From positions 1 to 51,992 of the forward strand of contig JAUNCZ010000018.1 in NCBI GenBank assembly GCA_030526405.1: a stretch of DNA of 51,992 bases. Direction: 5' to 3'. Numbering within the stretch: position 1 is the first letter of the stretch; each line of letters starts with the position of its first letter. Position numbers and translations under genes: made by a program. The notes under the pieces are model-generated. The model had not been told where the DNA came from and made no database searches. It saw nothing but the letters and a program-made list of their open reading frames with translations. Below are positions 1 through 8,110 of the stretch, one piece after another. Source of the stretch: Lachnospiraceae bacterium (GTDB lineage Bacteria; Bacillota; Clostridia; Lachnospirales; Lachnospiraceae).

Positions 1-2
1 CA

Positions 3-920
3 AAAGCTATCCATGGGACAATGAAAGAATCTTTGAATAAGGTACCGGCAACTGTTGGCCGTCTTGTTAAGCAAACAGGAGCTGATACGACACTGAAGAA
101 TGCAAAAAGAGACAGAGCATACTTTGCTTGGGTATGTAAAGGTGACACATGTCCCTATTGCCTGATGATGGCAGCCATTGGATGGCAGAAGGCAGGAAAG
201 AAGACCTTGCAAGGAGGACATGCTGATCACATACATGCTCATTGTGATTGCCAGTATATGGTAGATTTCAAAGGGGATTTGGAGATACCTGGGTATGATC
301 CGGAGAAGATTCGTGATGAGATCATGCAGATCGTTGATCCGGATGGAGAGAAGTATGGTCATTTTGATGATTTCCTTGATTATCATGGGCGTTATTCTGT
401 TGGGCTGGAGAAGAGGGATAAAAGTGATTTGAATCTTATTCGAATCATGAAAATGTACGATAACAGAAAACCTATATCACTATCAAGAATACACGTAAAC
501 AAAGATGATCAATTATGGAAAAACCTTCAAAATGTAAAGCCTTATAAAAATTATGAGGATTTTGCAATTCACGGTGATTCTGTTAGCTCTAAAGTTCTAT
601 ATGAAACCACATCAGGTGAAACCACCTATTATAATGCATCTGAATATGCAGACATGATACTAAGCGATCCATCATATAACGGTGGAAATATACGATTATT
701 ATCCTGTGGAATGGGTGCTGAATCAACAAATTTTGCACAGGAATTATCTAATATTCTAGGCAAAGAAGTTATAGCTGCAACGGAAACTCTTTGGACTAAT
801 GAAAAAGGAGAGTTATTTATTTCTGATAGCGATATTCTTGCAGAAATGTGGTATAATGGGATCGAGGTAAAGGAAACAGGATACTGGCGAAAATTTCGTC
901 CGATTGGAAAAGGTGATTAA
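3..920 (+). CDS. Phage MuF-type minor capsid protein with C-terminal toxin-like domain (5' partial)
   Basis: The reading frame is open to the left edge (first in-frame ATG at 21), so the N-terminus is missing. Numbering from that ATG, residues 1-85 match the end of Firmicutes phage minor capsid (MuF/head morphogenesis) proteins: CxxxxCxxC at 39-47, then GHADHIHAHCDC at 66-77, a probable metal site. After residue 130 the sequence becomes AT-rich and unlike a capsid protein. It holds an isolated His-Gly (184-185) and, about 45 residues later, IRLLSC (Cys229), then alternating hydrophobic strands and a final WRKFRP. An HG...LLSC order resembles clan CD (caspase-like) cysteine peptidase dyads and recurs at the C-termini of Firmicutes polymorphic toxins. 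MuF-toxin fusions carried by temperate phages are known. The capsid role is well supported; the toxin activity is inference. Confidence 0.75.
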   Translation, partial: KAIHGTMKESLNKVPATVGRLVKQTGADTTLKNAKRDRAYFAWVCKGDTCPYCLMMAAIGWQKAGKKTLQGGHADHIHAHCDCQYMVDFKGDLEIPGYDPEKIRDEIMQIVDPDGEKYGHFDDFLDYHGRYSVGLEKRDKSDLNLIRIMKMYDNRKPISLSRIHVNKDDQLWKNLQNVKPYKNYEDFAIHGDSVSSKVLYETTSGETTYYNASEYADMILSDPSYNGGNIRLLSCGMGAESTNFAQELSNILGKEVIAATETLWTNEKGELFISDSDILAEMWYNGIEVKETGYWRKFRPIGKGD

Positions 921-1220
921 ATGAAAAGTCTTTGTCAATTTGAAGAGTATGGTAAAGGAATGGGATTCCCGAGTATAAAAAGTATGTTTTCTGCAGAGCC
1001 ATATTATGGAAAGGAAAAAGTTGTTGAGTATCTGAAAAACGGAAGAAAAACATTTTCTGCGACAAGCGTTCCATATGATTTTTTTACTGGTGATCGAATT
1101 CCTATTGAAAAATGTGGAATGACAGATGGAGAGTACTCATGGATGAGTTCACTTTACTATTATGTTGAAAAATATAATTTAAAAATGCCTGCAGATTTTA
1201 TGAAAAAAGTAATAGGTTAA
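921..1220 (+). CDS. Candidate immunity protein for the MuF-linked toxin
   Basis: A 99-residue acidic/aromatic soluble protein that starts at the base after the toxin stop codon, so it is translationally coupled. No signal peptide or membrane segment is visible, and I do not recognise the family. It resembles no head or tail protein, is AT-rich like the toxin tip and unlike the capsid genes, and is closed off by its own terminator before the scaffold gene. That is the arrangement expected of a cognate immunity gene carried as cargo with a polymorphic toxin. The function is inferred from position only. Confidence 0.6.
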   Translation: MKSLCQFEEYGKGMGFPSIKSMFSAEPYYGKEKVVEYLKNGRKTFSATSVPYDFFTGDRIPIEKCGMTDGEYSWMSSLYYYVEKYNLKMPADFMKKVIG

Positions 1221-1246
1221 AAGCACCGGGAAACCGGTGCTTTTAT
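1219..1246 (+). terminator. Rho-independent terminator after the toxin/immunity pair
   Basis: AAGCACCGG and CCGGTGCTT pair around a GAAA tetraloop, flanked by A and T runs. It separates the cargo pair from the capsid genes. A roughly 95-base leader follows (1247-1341), ending in an AAGGAGGG ribosome binding site for the scaffold gene. Confidence 0.8.
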
Positions 1247-1341
1247 ATTGCTTAAAAGAATTTAGAGACAGATTTGTTTCTGTTTTAAATTGGCAACTCG
1301 TGCCTTAAACGAGGAAATTTACTCTCAAGGAGGGCATAGCC

Positions 1342-1860
1342 ATGGCAGATAATAATGGCGGAGCTGCAGGAGCAGCAGGATCCGGAGCAAATTCCGGAGT
1401 GAAAACATTTACCCAGGATGAGGTAAACAGAATGATCAGCTCAAGAGTCAATGAGGAAAAGGCTAAGTATGCTGATTATGATACCTTAAAAGATAAAGCT
1501 GGGAAGTATGATCAGTATGTAGAGAACGGTAAGTCAGAGCTCCAGAAGGCCAATGAGAGAGCTGACAGCCTTCAGAGACAGATTGATCAGCTGACAAAGG
1601 AGAAGGGGGCACAGTCTGCAAGAGATAAGGTGTCTGCAGAACTTAATGTCCCGGTTAATCTTTTGACAGGGGATACTGAGGAAGAATGCAGAAAGCAGGC
1701 GGAGGCCATTCTTGCATTTGCTAAACCTCAGGGCGGATACCCTGGTCCGAAAAAAGTAAATAATAACAATGCTAACAGAGGATCTTCCGCTGCAGATGCG
1801 TCTGATGAGAAAGAGGCGTATAGAGTGGCAGCAAGACAGATCTTCGGAGGAGGAGAATAA
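1342..1860 (+). CDS. Phage capsid scaffolding protein
   Basis: 172 residues. A Gly/Ala-rich start is followed by a charged, coiled-coil-prone segment at about 25-90, a short hydrophobic stretch near 105-130, and a disordered Asn/Ser/Ala tail ending in FGGGE. This is the architecture of DUF4355/GP20-like scaffold proteins, which sit directly upstream of the major capsid gene and guide procapsid assembly. The start is supported by an AAGGAGGG site seven bases upstream. The stop overlaps the capsid ATG by one base (TAATG), implying coupled translation. Confidence 0.8.
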   Translation: MADNNGGAAGAAGSGANSGVKTFTQDEVNRMISSRVNEEKAKYADYDTLKDKAGKYDQYVENGKSELQKANERADSLQRQIDQLTKEKGAQSARDKVSAELNVPVNLLTGDTEEECRKQAEAILAFAKPQGGYPGPKKVNNNNANRGSSAADASDEKEAYRVAARQIFGGGE

Positions 1861-2750
1861 TGCCAGGATTAATAACAGAAAGCTTTGAGCTTCCGAATAA
1901 CATTTCACAGGGTATTTTTAAGAAGGCGCAGACAGGTTCTGCTCTGGCCAGACTTTCTGGTTCTAAGCCACAGAAATTTGGAACACATCAGGCATGGGTT
2001 CTTACAGGAGAGCCACGAGCAGAATTTGTAGGAGAGGCAGCAGCTGCAAGCCCAACACCTACTACTTATGCACCAAAACCAATCAACCCGCTTAAAGCAC
2101 AGGTAACTGTCCGCTACTCAGAGGAGGTTAGAATGGCAGATGAGGATGTACAGATTGGCGTTCTTCAGGATATGGGGGATAACTGCGGAATTGCACTTGG
2201 AAGAGCTCTTGATCTTGCAGCTATTCACAAAATTAACCCGCTTACAGGAGTTACATCTTCTCTCATCGATAAGGGTATGATTGACTGCGATCATTCAGTT
2301 GTGCTGGCAAATGGTAAGTATGATGAGCTGGTTGAGGCTGGAGCTTCTGCTATCATTGCATCTGGGTATGCTAATACAGGTATTGCAATGGATCCAGCGT
2401 TATCATTTGGAATTGCCACACAGAGGGATGGTGATAGTAAGCATCTGTATCCTGGGATTGGATTTGGCCAGGGCCTTACATCTTTCCAGGGAATAAATAC
2501 AGCTGTTTCAGACACAGTATCGGGTTCAAAAGAGCTTGCTGTTAAAGGTAATCTTATCGGCGTAATCGGCCAGTTCGATGCATTCCGCTGGGGAGTGCAG
2601 CGGGCAATTAATGTGGAGTTGGTTGAGTATGGAGATCCGGATGGGCTTGGAGATCTTAAGAGAATGGGACAGATCGCTCTTAAGGCTACAATTATCTATG
2701 GAATCGGAATTATGGCAGATGACGCATTCTGCAAACTTATGAAAGCGTGA
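1860..2750 (+). CDS. Major capsid protein (HK97 fold)
   Basis: 296 residues, typical length for siphovirus HK97-fold capsid proteins without a fused scaffold. The N-terminal arm (residues 1-35) is followed by a long beta segment with EPRAEFVGEAAAASPT and the extended-loop sequence QVTVRYSEEVRMADED, common in Clostridia prophage capsid proteins. The C-terminus is hydrophobic, as expected for the axial domain. It lies between scaffold and head-tail connector genes and shares a base with the scaffold stop. High translation is expected, consistent with its role as the shell subunit. Confidence 0.88.
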   Translation: MPGLITESFELPNNISQGIFKKAQTGSALARLSGSKPQKFGTHQAWVLTGEPRAEFVGEAAAASPTPTTYAPKPINPLKAQVTVRYSEEVRMADEDVQIGVLQDMGDNCGIALGRALDLAAIHKINPLTGVTSSLIDKGMIDCDHSVVLANGKYDELVEAGASAIIASGYANTGIAMDPALSFGIATQRDGDSKHLYPGIGFGQGLTSFQGINTAVSDTVSGSKELAVKGNLIGVIGQFDAFRWGVQRAINVELVEYGDPDGLGDLKRMGQIALKATIIYGIGIMADDAFCKLMKA

Positions 2751-2754
2751 TTAT

Positions 2755-3039
2755 ATGAGATATATGTATAAAGCCACAGGGCTAATTGTGGAGTCAAAAA
2801 AGGAGCTGGATTCGGCTCTTCTGATTCCAATCGATGATAAGTATGCTCCGGAATCTGATCTGCAGATTCCGGAGTTTTCTTCTTCTTCGGACCCAGAAAA
2901 ACAGACAGAATCAGAAGATGCTAACGCTGATCAGAGCGAGGATCCTGCAGATATAGAGAAAAAAAGTCAGGAACCAGAACAGAAAAAGGCTCCCGTAAAG
3001 AAAACTGCAGTCAGAAAAACAGCTGCTGTGAAGAAATAA
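2755..3039 (+). CDS. Small phage protein with charged low-complexity tail
   Basis: 94 residues. The first 45 form a compact domain; the rest is Ser/Glu/Lys-rich and ends in an Ala-Lys-Val repeat (KKAPVKKTAVRKTAAVKK). I recognise no family. Genes at this position, between the capsid and first connector gene of Firmicutes siphophages, are often small and variable. The lysine-rich tail could bind DNA or the capsid interior, but that is a guess. It starts four bases after the capsid stop and runs directly into the connector gene. Confidence 0.6.
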   Translation: MRYMYKATGLIVESKKELDSALLIPIDDKYAPESDLQIPEFSSSSDPEKQTESEDANADQSEDPADIEKKSQEPEQKKAPVKKTAVRKTAAVKK

Positions 3040-3050
3040 GGTGATCCCCA

Positions 3051-3419
3051 ATGGCTTATGCTACAGTAGAAGATTTAAGGAGAAGATCCAGAAGAGCTAT
3101 ATCTGCAGATGAAGAGGCTTTATATGAGACGGCTCTGGAGGATGTTGCTGTGCTAATCGATCAGGTGAATGAGCATGCCAGCATAGAAGCTAAGAGGATT
3201 GTATCCTGCAAGGTTGTGCTGAGAGCTATATCAGAAGATGTGGATTCCGGAATACCTGCAGGAGCTACCCAGGGAAGCATGTCCGGAATGGGCTATGCGC
3301 AATCCTGGACTATATCCTGTGGATCTGTCGGTGAGATGTATCTCACAAAAGTTGAAAAGCAGATGCTTGGGATCAAAGGGAAAATAGGCTCTGTGAGCCT
3401 TCTGGAGGCTGCTACATGA
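3051..3419 (+). CDS. Head-tail connector (gp6/Gp15-like adaptor)
   Basis: 122 residues, mostly helical at the start (YATVEDLRRRSRRAISADEE), followed by a region on evolved helices with conserved I(x)SCKVVLRAI. This matches the first head-tail adaptor of HK97-like phages, which docks under the portal ring to extend the DNA channel. It is the first of four small overlapping genes between capsid and tail tube, the canonical connector/closure/gp10/terminator order. Its stop overlaps the next start by four bases (ATGA). Confidence 0.75.
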   Translation: MAYATVEDLRRRSRRAISADEEALYETALEDVAVLIDQVNEHASIEAKRIVSCKVVLRAISEDVDSGIPAGATQGSMSGMGYAQSWTISCGSVGEMYLTKVEKQMLGIKGKIGSVSLLEAAT

Positions 3420-3748
3420 AAGGTATTAAAGTTATACTTTACGAACCAGTACAGGTTGGTATTAATCCTATTGGAGAGCCTATATGTGAAGAAAGACCTG
3501 TAGAAGTTGAGAATGTGCTTGTAGGACAACCTACAGAGCAGGATGTCAAGGAGAGCCTTGATCTGTATGGAAAAAAGGCTGTTTACTGCCTGGGAATACC
3601 GAAAAAAGACTATCACAAGTGGGAGGCAGGAAGTCGTGTGGAATTCTTCGGAGAGGCTTTCCGGATCATAGGAAAGCCAATTAAAGGAATTGAGCAGCTT
3701 GTGCCTGGACCATGGAATCTTAGAGTGAGGGTGGAATCATATGTCTGA
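3416..3748 (+). CDS. Phage head-tail joining/closure protein
   Basis: 110 residues, beta-rich: KVILYEPVQVGINPIGEP at the start and WNLRVRVESYV at the end, the small barrel pattern of head-closure (stopper) proteins. It begins inside the connector stop and overlaps the next gene by eight bases, so the four connector genes are translated as one coupled block. The family assignment rests mostly on gene order and size. Confidence 0.65.
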   Translation: MKGIKVILYEPVQVGINPIGEPICEERPVEVENVLVGQPTEQDVKESLDLYGKKAVYCLGIPKKDYHKWEAGSRVEFFGEAFRIIGKPIKGIEQLVPGPWNLRVRVESYV

Positions 3749-3980
3749 TATAAAGATTGAGCTGAATGAGGAAGGTATCAGACAGATGCTGCAGTCTCCT
3801 CAGATGAAGAGAGTTGTCCAGAGCAGGGCCTCTGAGATTGCTGGAAGGCTTGGAGAAGGTTACTCTGCTAAAACGAAGGTGGTAAAAGACAGGTATTCTG
3901 CAGTTGTATCTGCAGAGTCTTTTGAGGCAAAGCTTGATAATAACAAGCATAATACAATTCTTAAAGCTTTACGATCATGA
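3741..3980 (+). CDS. Phage HK97 gp10-like tail component
   Basis: 79 residues, shorter than most gp10-like proteins (about 110-150). An N-terminal strand (IKIELNEEGIRQML) leads into a helix with ...RASEIAGRL and then a strand-turn pattern, as in gp10/tail completion proteins that form the neck. It overlaps its neighbours at both ends (eight and four bases). The short length may reflect a minimal version, or it may be a different neck protein. Confidence 0.6.
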   Translation: MSDIKIELNEEGIRQMLQSPQMKRVVQSRASEIAGRLGEGYSAKTKVVKDRYSAVVSAESFEAKLDNNKHNTILKALRS

Positions 3981-4324
3981 AAATTATTGAAGAAATTGTT
4001 AAGGAGCATCTGGAGAGGCATCTGGATGTTCCGGTAAAAGTAAAAAAAGACGTATCACTGGAACGCTACTGTTTGATCGAGAGAACCGGCGGAGGGGAAG
4101 AGGAATATATCCCCTCCGCCGTTATTGCTATACAGAGCTATGGATCATCTATGTATGATGCAGCCACTCTCAATGAATTTGTGAAGGCTGCCATGAAAAA
4201 GCTCATATCAAATAACGCGATCGCGTTATCTGAACTGAACTCAGATTATCATTATCCGGATCTTGAGATCAAAAAAGAGCGTTACCAGGCTGTATACAAT
4301 ATAAAATATTATCAGGAGGATTAA
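3977..4324 (+). CDS. Phage tail terminator-like protein
   Basis: 115 residues, alpha/beta, starting inside the previous stop codon. The pattern of an N-terminal helix, LDVPVKVKKD strand, GGGEEE loop and a C-terminal YQAVYNIKYYQED strand fits small tail-terminator/tail-completion proteins (DUF3168/gp11 type), which cap the tail tube and attach it to the neck. It lies one base before the tail tube gene, the expected position. Assignment is by order and general fold. Confidence 0.6.
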   Translation: MKIIEEIVKEHLERHLDVPVKVKKDVSLERYCLIERTGGGEEEYIPSAVIAIQSYGSSMYDAATLNEFVKAAMKKLISNNAIALSELNSDYHYPDLEIKKERYQAVYNIKYYQED

Positions 4325-4325
4325 C

Positions 4326-4907
4326 ATGGGCGAATTTGTTACAAATGTAGATAATGTAACTGCCACTAAGCCGGAGATTGGTGGGGCTGTTAGAACAGCT
4401 CCATATGGTACACCACTGCCTACAGATGCCACATCTGAGCTTGATCAGGCATTTGTTACACTGGGTTATATTACCACTGATGGATTTACAAACTCGAATC
4501 CAATCGAATCTGCATCTGTTAAGGCTTGGGGAGGAGATACAATCTTTAATGGGGAAACTGGAAGATCTGATGCATTCAAAGCTAAATTTGCAGAATATAA
4601 GAATGCTGCAGTTGCTAAGGTGGTGTATGGAGAGGACAATGTGGAAGTTAATACGGACGGATCCATTAAGGCAATACATGCGAATTGCGAGGAACATGAA
4701 AAGAGAAGCTGGGTGATTGATGAGATCCTCAGCAATGGAGATAAGTCAAGGACTGTAATCGCAAACGGTACAGTAACCGGCCTGGGTGATATCAACCATA
4801 AAGAGGGTGAACCTCTTGCATATGAAACTACTATATCTGCCCTGCCGGATGAGAAGCATAAGAATAAAAATGGAACTCCTGATACACATGTCACATATTT
4901 CGCTTAG
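4326..4907 (+). CDS. Major tail (tube) protein
   Basis: 193 residues, the normal length for siphovirus tail tube subunits. The pattern of NVTATKPEIGGAVRTAPYGT followed by a DGFTNSNPIESASVKAWGGD segment is typical of Clostridia prophage major tail proteins, with alternating beta strands forming the tube barrel. It lies immediately before the tail chaperone frames and tape measure gene, as in lambda-like tails. An AGGAGGATTAAC ribosome binding site precedes the ATG. Confidence 0.85.
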   Translation: MGEFVTNVDNVTATKPEIGGAVRTAPYGTPLPTDATSELDQAFVTLGYITTDGFTNSNPIESASVKAWGGDTIFNGETGRSDAFKAKFAEYKNAAVAKVVYGEDNVEVNTDGSIKAIHANCEEHEKRSWVIDEILSNGDKSRTVIANGTVTGLGDINHKEGEPLAYETTISALPDEKHKNKNGTPDTHVTYFA

Positions 4908-4928
4908 TAGAAAGAAAAGAGGTAAACA

Positions 4929-5285
4929 ATGGATAATCAGATGAATACAGGGATTGAACAGACAGCAGTTGCTGTACAGACTACAGATTACAATGAGTTT
5001 GTAAGATCTGGAACAACATCAAGCGGATTCCGCTTTGTGATCGATGTCAGAAATATTACTGACATGAGAACGATCAGACATCTTGGAGCAATGTTTGCTC
5101 CAGGAATTACGGAGGGGCAGGTTATCTACAGCTCAATGAACTACTACGAGATTATCATGGGACGTCCTCAGATGGATAAACTGGAGGATCATATCCGTAG
5201 TCAGAACGCAGGATTCTGTTCCTTCCAGGATTTTGAGAGAGAGGTAACTGAGATCATCAGCATGGTGAATCCTGTAAAAAACTGA
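4929..5285 (+). CDS. Tail assembly chaperone, short form (gpG-like)
   Basis: 118 residues, acidic and mostly helical, between tail tube and tape measure genes, the fixed position of tail assembly chaperones. In lambda-like phages the short form (gpG) and a frameshifted longer form (gpGT) coat the tape measure during tail assembly. The last codons are GTA AAA AAC followed at once by TGA. That places the heptamer A AAA AAC at 5276-5282 in exactly the phase needed for a -1 slip. See the separate entries for the slippery site and downstream frame. Confidence 0.82.
   Translation: MDNQMNTGIEQTAVAVQTTDYNEFVRSGTTSSGFRFVIDVRNITDMRTIRHLGAMFAPGITEGQVIYSSMNYYEIIMGRPQMDKLEDHIRSQNAGFCSFQDFEREVTEIISMVNPVKN
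5276..5282 (+). promoter_or_regulatory. Programmed -1 ribosomal frameshift site (A AAA AAC)
   Basis: The heptamer A AAA AAC is phased X XXY YYZ relative to the upstream frame, which ends at TGA immediately after it. A -1 slip continues at 5282 with CTG ACA ACT CTC GCT CGA ATG and stays open to 5641. The gene pair is the classic tail chaperone pair in which such slips are conserved. No strong downstream pseudoknot is obvious by eye; the adjacent stop codon may itself favour slipping. Confidence 0.85.
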
Positions 5286-5641
5286 CAACTCTCGCTCGAA
5301 TGATCGCAATCGGTGAAGATGAGCTTATCTGTGATATGGCGGAGACGTATGGCATCTATAGCTATGCATCTCTGCCTCTTTTGACTTATGCCACTCTTGC
5401 ATCTGGACTTAGGCCAGGAAGCAGGATCCGCCAAAAGATGGATGGAGAGCCTTTATCAGAGCTGTACATCCTTTCTATGATCTTTGACAGGATCGGAAGC
5501 ATATTCTGGTCCGGAGAAGGTGATCCACCAAAAAGGCTGACAGATCTGTTTGATGGAAAGATGGATGAAACAAGTGGAAATAGCGGAAAGAAGATCTTCT
5601 CATCACCTGAAGAATTTGAGCGAGAGTGGGAAGGTGGTTAA
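5282..5641 (+). CDS. Tail assembly chaperone, frameshifted T extension (gpT-like)
   Basis: This frame is -1 relative to gpG and is entered by slippage at 5276-5282, giving a fusion of about 237 residues (118 + 119). The first internal ATG is at 5300 but has no good ribosome binding site, since the bases before it are CTCTCGCTCGA. The segment is helical and ends in an acidic stretch (SPEEFEREWEGG), as in gpT-type domains that recruit the tail tube protein to the tape measure. Its TAA directly abuts the tape measure ATG at 5642. I read it as the extension of gpGT, not an independent gene. Confidence 0.78.
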   Translation: MTTLARMIAIGEDELICDMAETYGIYSYASLPLLTYATLASGLRPGSRIRQKMDGEPLSELYILSMIFDRIGSIFWSGEGDPPKRLTDLFDGKMDETSGNSGKKIFSSPEEFEREWEGG

Positions 5642-8110
5642 ATGGCTGGTACTGAACTTGCGAAAGCGTACGTCCCTATAGTCCCTTCAGCGAAGGGAAT
5701 AAAGGGAAGCATAAAAAGCATACTTTCAGGTGAAGCATCATCTGCAGGTACAGCTGCAGGTACATCCATAGCCGGAAGTATTGCTGGTGCTATAACTAAA
5801 GGATTAGCTGCAGCAGGAATTGGTGCCTCTATTAAGGCGTCTTTGGATGCTGGAGGTGCTATACAGCAGTCTTTTGGTGGATTAGATACATTGTATGGAT
5901 CTGCATCAGAGGCTGCAAAAAATTATTCTCAAGAGGCTTATAAGGCTGGAATTTCGGCAAACAGCTATGCAGAGCAGGCTGTGTCATTTGGAGCTGCTTT
6001 GAAGTCTGCATTTGATGGGGATGTAAAGAAGGCAGCTGAATCAGCCAATACAGCAATATTGGACATGACTGATAACGCTGCCAAGATGGGAACACCTATT
6101 GAAAACATACAGAATGCTTATCAGGGTTTTGCTAAGCAGAATTACACCATGCTCGATAACCTTAAGCTTGGATATGGCGGAACAAAAGCAGAGATGGAGA
6201 GGCTTCTGGCGGATGCAGAAAAGCTATCCGGAAAGAAGTACAACCTGGATAATCTTGGTGATGTGTATGATGCAATACATGTCATACAGGAGGATTTGGG
6301 GCTCACCGGAGTGGCAGCAGCTGAGGCAGAAGGCACATTCACTGGATCGTTTGGAGCTATGAAGGCGGCAGCAGAGAACCTTCTGGCGTCTCTTTCTGCT
6401 TCTGAGATGGACGTAGGCCCTCAGATGAGTGCTCTTGTCAGCACGGCGGAGCATTTCTTCCTGGGCAATTTCGTTCCAATGATTGGAAGGATTGCTGCAT
6501 CACTTCCTGATGCAGCTTCCACAATGATAAAGACTGCAGGTCCGATCATTGAGAGAGAAGCCACAGGATTGGTAAAAAAAGTAACGGAAAAATTCGGAAA
6601 TGGAGCCTGGGAGAAGATGCTGCAAAGCGGATCCGCGTTTGCAGATAAATTTATCACAGGAATTTCTGTGAAGATTCCGGATTTTCTTACCAGCGGAACG
6701 GAGCTGGTAAACAATACGGTAACAGGAATATTGAATTCCGTGCCGGTAATCACAGGAACAGGAATCAGCGTAGCCAGTACATTTATAAAGGCTGTAACTG
6801 ACAATGTTCCTAATTTTTTGTCTGCAGGAAGCTCTGTAATTAAGAATTTTGCAGAAGGAATCAAGAATAATGTGCCGGTTATCCTGGAACAGGGAGCCGG
6901 TCTTGTGACGGATCTGATTGATGGAGTGGGAGAAAACATTCCGTTGATCATTGCAAACGGTGCAGATCTGATCAATTTCCTGTCTAACGGAATACTGGAA
7001 GGAATACCTGAATTAACAGGAGCTGCAGCAGAAATCATAGGATCAGTTTCTGGAGTTGTTCTGGAGAACGTTCCGGAGCTTGTAACTGCAGGATTTTCAA
7101 TTGTTGAGAATATTGCATCTGGAATTCTTGAAAATGCGCCGGTTATCCTGGATCAGGGAGCCGGTCTTGTTATGGATCTGATTGATGGAATAGGAGAAAA
7201 CATTCCTGTTCTGATTGGTGGCGGAACTGAGATGTTAAATGGAGTTGTTTCTGGAATTGTGGAGGAAATTCCTACGATCACAGGAACAGCAGTTACTATT
7301 GTTGGAAATCTATTGGTTACGCTGCTTGAAAATGCGCCTACTCTGATCACTGCAGGATGCTCACTTGTAACAAATCTTGCTGTAGGCCTGATAAATCAGG
7401 CTCCATCAATTCTGCAGCAGGGAGCGCATCTTGTTATCAAACTTGTAAATGGAATCATAAGCAACTTCCCATCAATCGTATCATCTGCAGCAGCAGGAGT
7501 TGCAAAGTTTTGTGCTACAGTTCTTCAGAATCTCCCATCTGTATTGCAGAGTGGAATTAGTATAATTGCAAGGCTTGCATCTGGATTGATACAGGCAATT
7601 CCACAGATCCCTGGAGCATGTATGCAGGCAGTCAGATCTGTCATAACTGCATTCAAAGGTTATGATTGGGCATCTATTGGATTAAACATCATAACCGGAG
7701 TTGCAAGTGGCATTACCGGTGCAATCGGTACAATTGCCGAGGCTGCAAGGAGCGCAGCTCAGAGCGCGCTGACGGCTGCAAAGAATTTTCTCGGTATTAA
7801 ATCACCATCAAGACGATTCAAGGCAGAGGTAGGAGCCATGATTCCTCCTGGATTGGCAGAAGGTGTTTTAGAGAACAAATCTGTATTCCTTAATGCGATC
7901 ACATCTGTATGCGATGAATCACGTAAGGTTGTCAATATTGATGACTACAGGAAATTCAGGAAAGCAGAAGGATATGCAAGCTTTTATAATCCAAACAGCC
8001 GCATAGAGCAGCTGCTTGAGATAATTGCTTACAAAGATAATTCTGTGATTATCGGGAACAAAGAATTTAGGCGCACGCTTTATGATCTGGAGGTGGCATT
8101 TGTGTCATGA
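5642..8110 (+). CDS. Tail tape measure protein
   Basis: 822 residues, Ala/Gly-rich, sets tail length by spanning the tube lumen. The N-terminal part (about 25-250) has the TMP pattern with GTSIAGSIAGAITKGLAAAG and AVSFGAALKSAFDGD. About 340-650 consists of 22-residue repeats of the form N-x-P-x(5)-G-x(3)-I-x(2)-L-x(2)-GI. Two blocks of about 75 bp starting near 6869 and 7133 are almost identical and lie 264 bp (four repeats) apart, indicating recent internal duplication. SPSRRFKAEVGAMIPPGLAEGV near 724-745 is a conserved TMP C-terminal motif. It overlaps the Dit gene by four bases. Confidence 0.9.
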   Translation: MAGTELAKAYVPIVPSAKGIKGSIKSILSGEASSAGTAAGTSIAGSIAGAITKGLAAAGIGASIKASLDAGGAIQQSFGGLDTLYGSASEAAKNYSQEAYKAGISANSYAEQAVSFGAALKSAFDGDVKKAAESANTAILDMTDNAAKMGTPIENIQNAYQGFAKQNYTMLDNLKLGYGGTKAEMERLLADAEKLSGKKYNLDNLGDVYDAIHVIQEDLGLTGVAAAEAEGTFTGSFGAMKAAAENLLASLSASEMDVGPQMSALVSTAEHFFLGNFVPMIGRIAASLPDAASTMIKTAGPIIEREATGLVKKVTEKFGNGAWEKMLQSGSAFADKFITGISVKIPDFLTSGTELVNNTVTGILNSVPVITGTGISVASTFIKAVTDNVPNFLSAGSSVIKNFAEGIKNNVPVILEQGAGLVTDLIDGVGENIPLIIANGADLINFLSNGILEGIPELTGAAAEIIGSVSGVVLENVPELVTAGFSIVENIASGILENAPVILDQGAGLVMDLIDGIGENIPVLIGGGTEMLNGVVSGIVEEIPTITGTAVTIVGNLLVTLLENAPTLITAGCSLVTNLAVGLINQAPSILQQGAHLVIKLVNGIISNFPSIVSSAAAGVAKFCATVLQNLPSVLQSGISIIARLASGLIQAIPQIPGACMQAVRSVITAFKGYDWASIGLNIITGVASGITGAIGTIAEAARSAAQSALTAAKNFLGIKSPSRRFKAEVGAMIPPGLAEGVLENKSVFLNAITSVCDESRKVVNIDDYRKFRKAEGYASFYNPNSRIEQLLEIIAYKDNSVIIGNKEFRRTLYDLEVAFVS

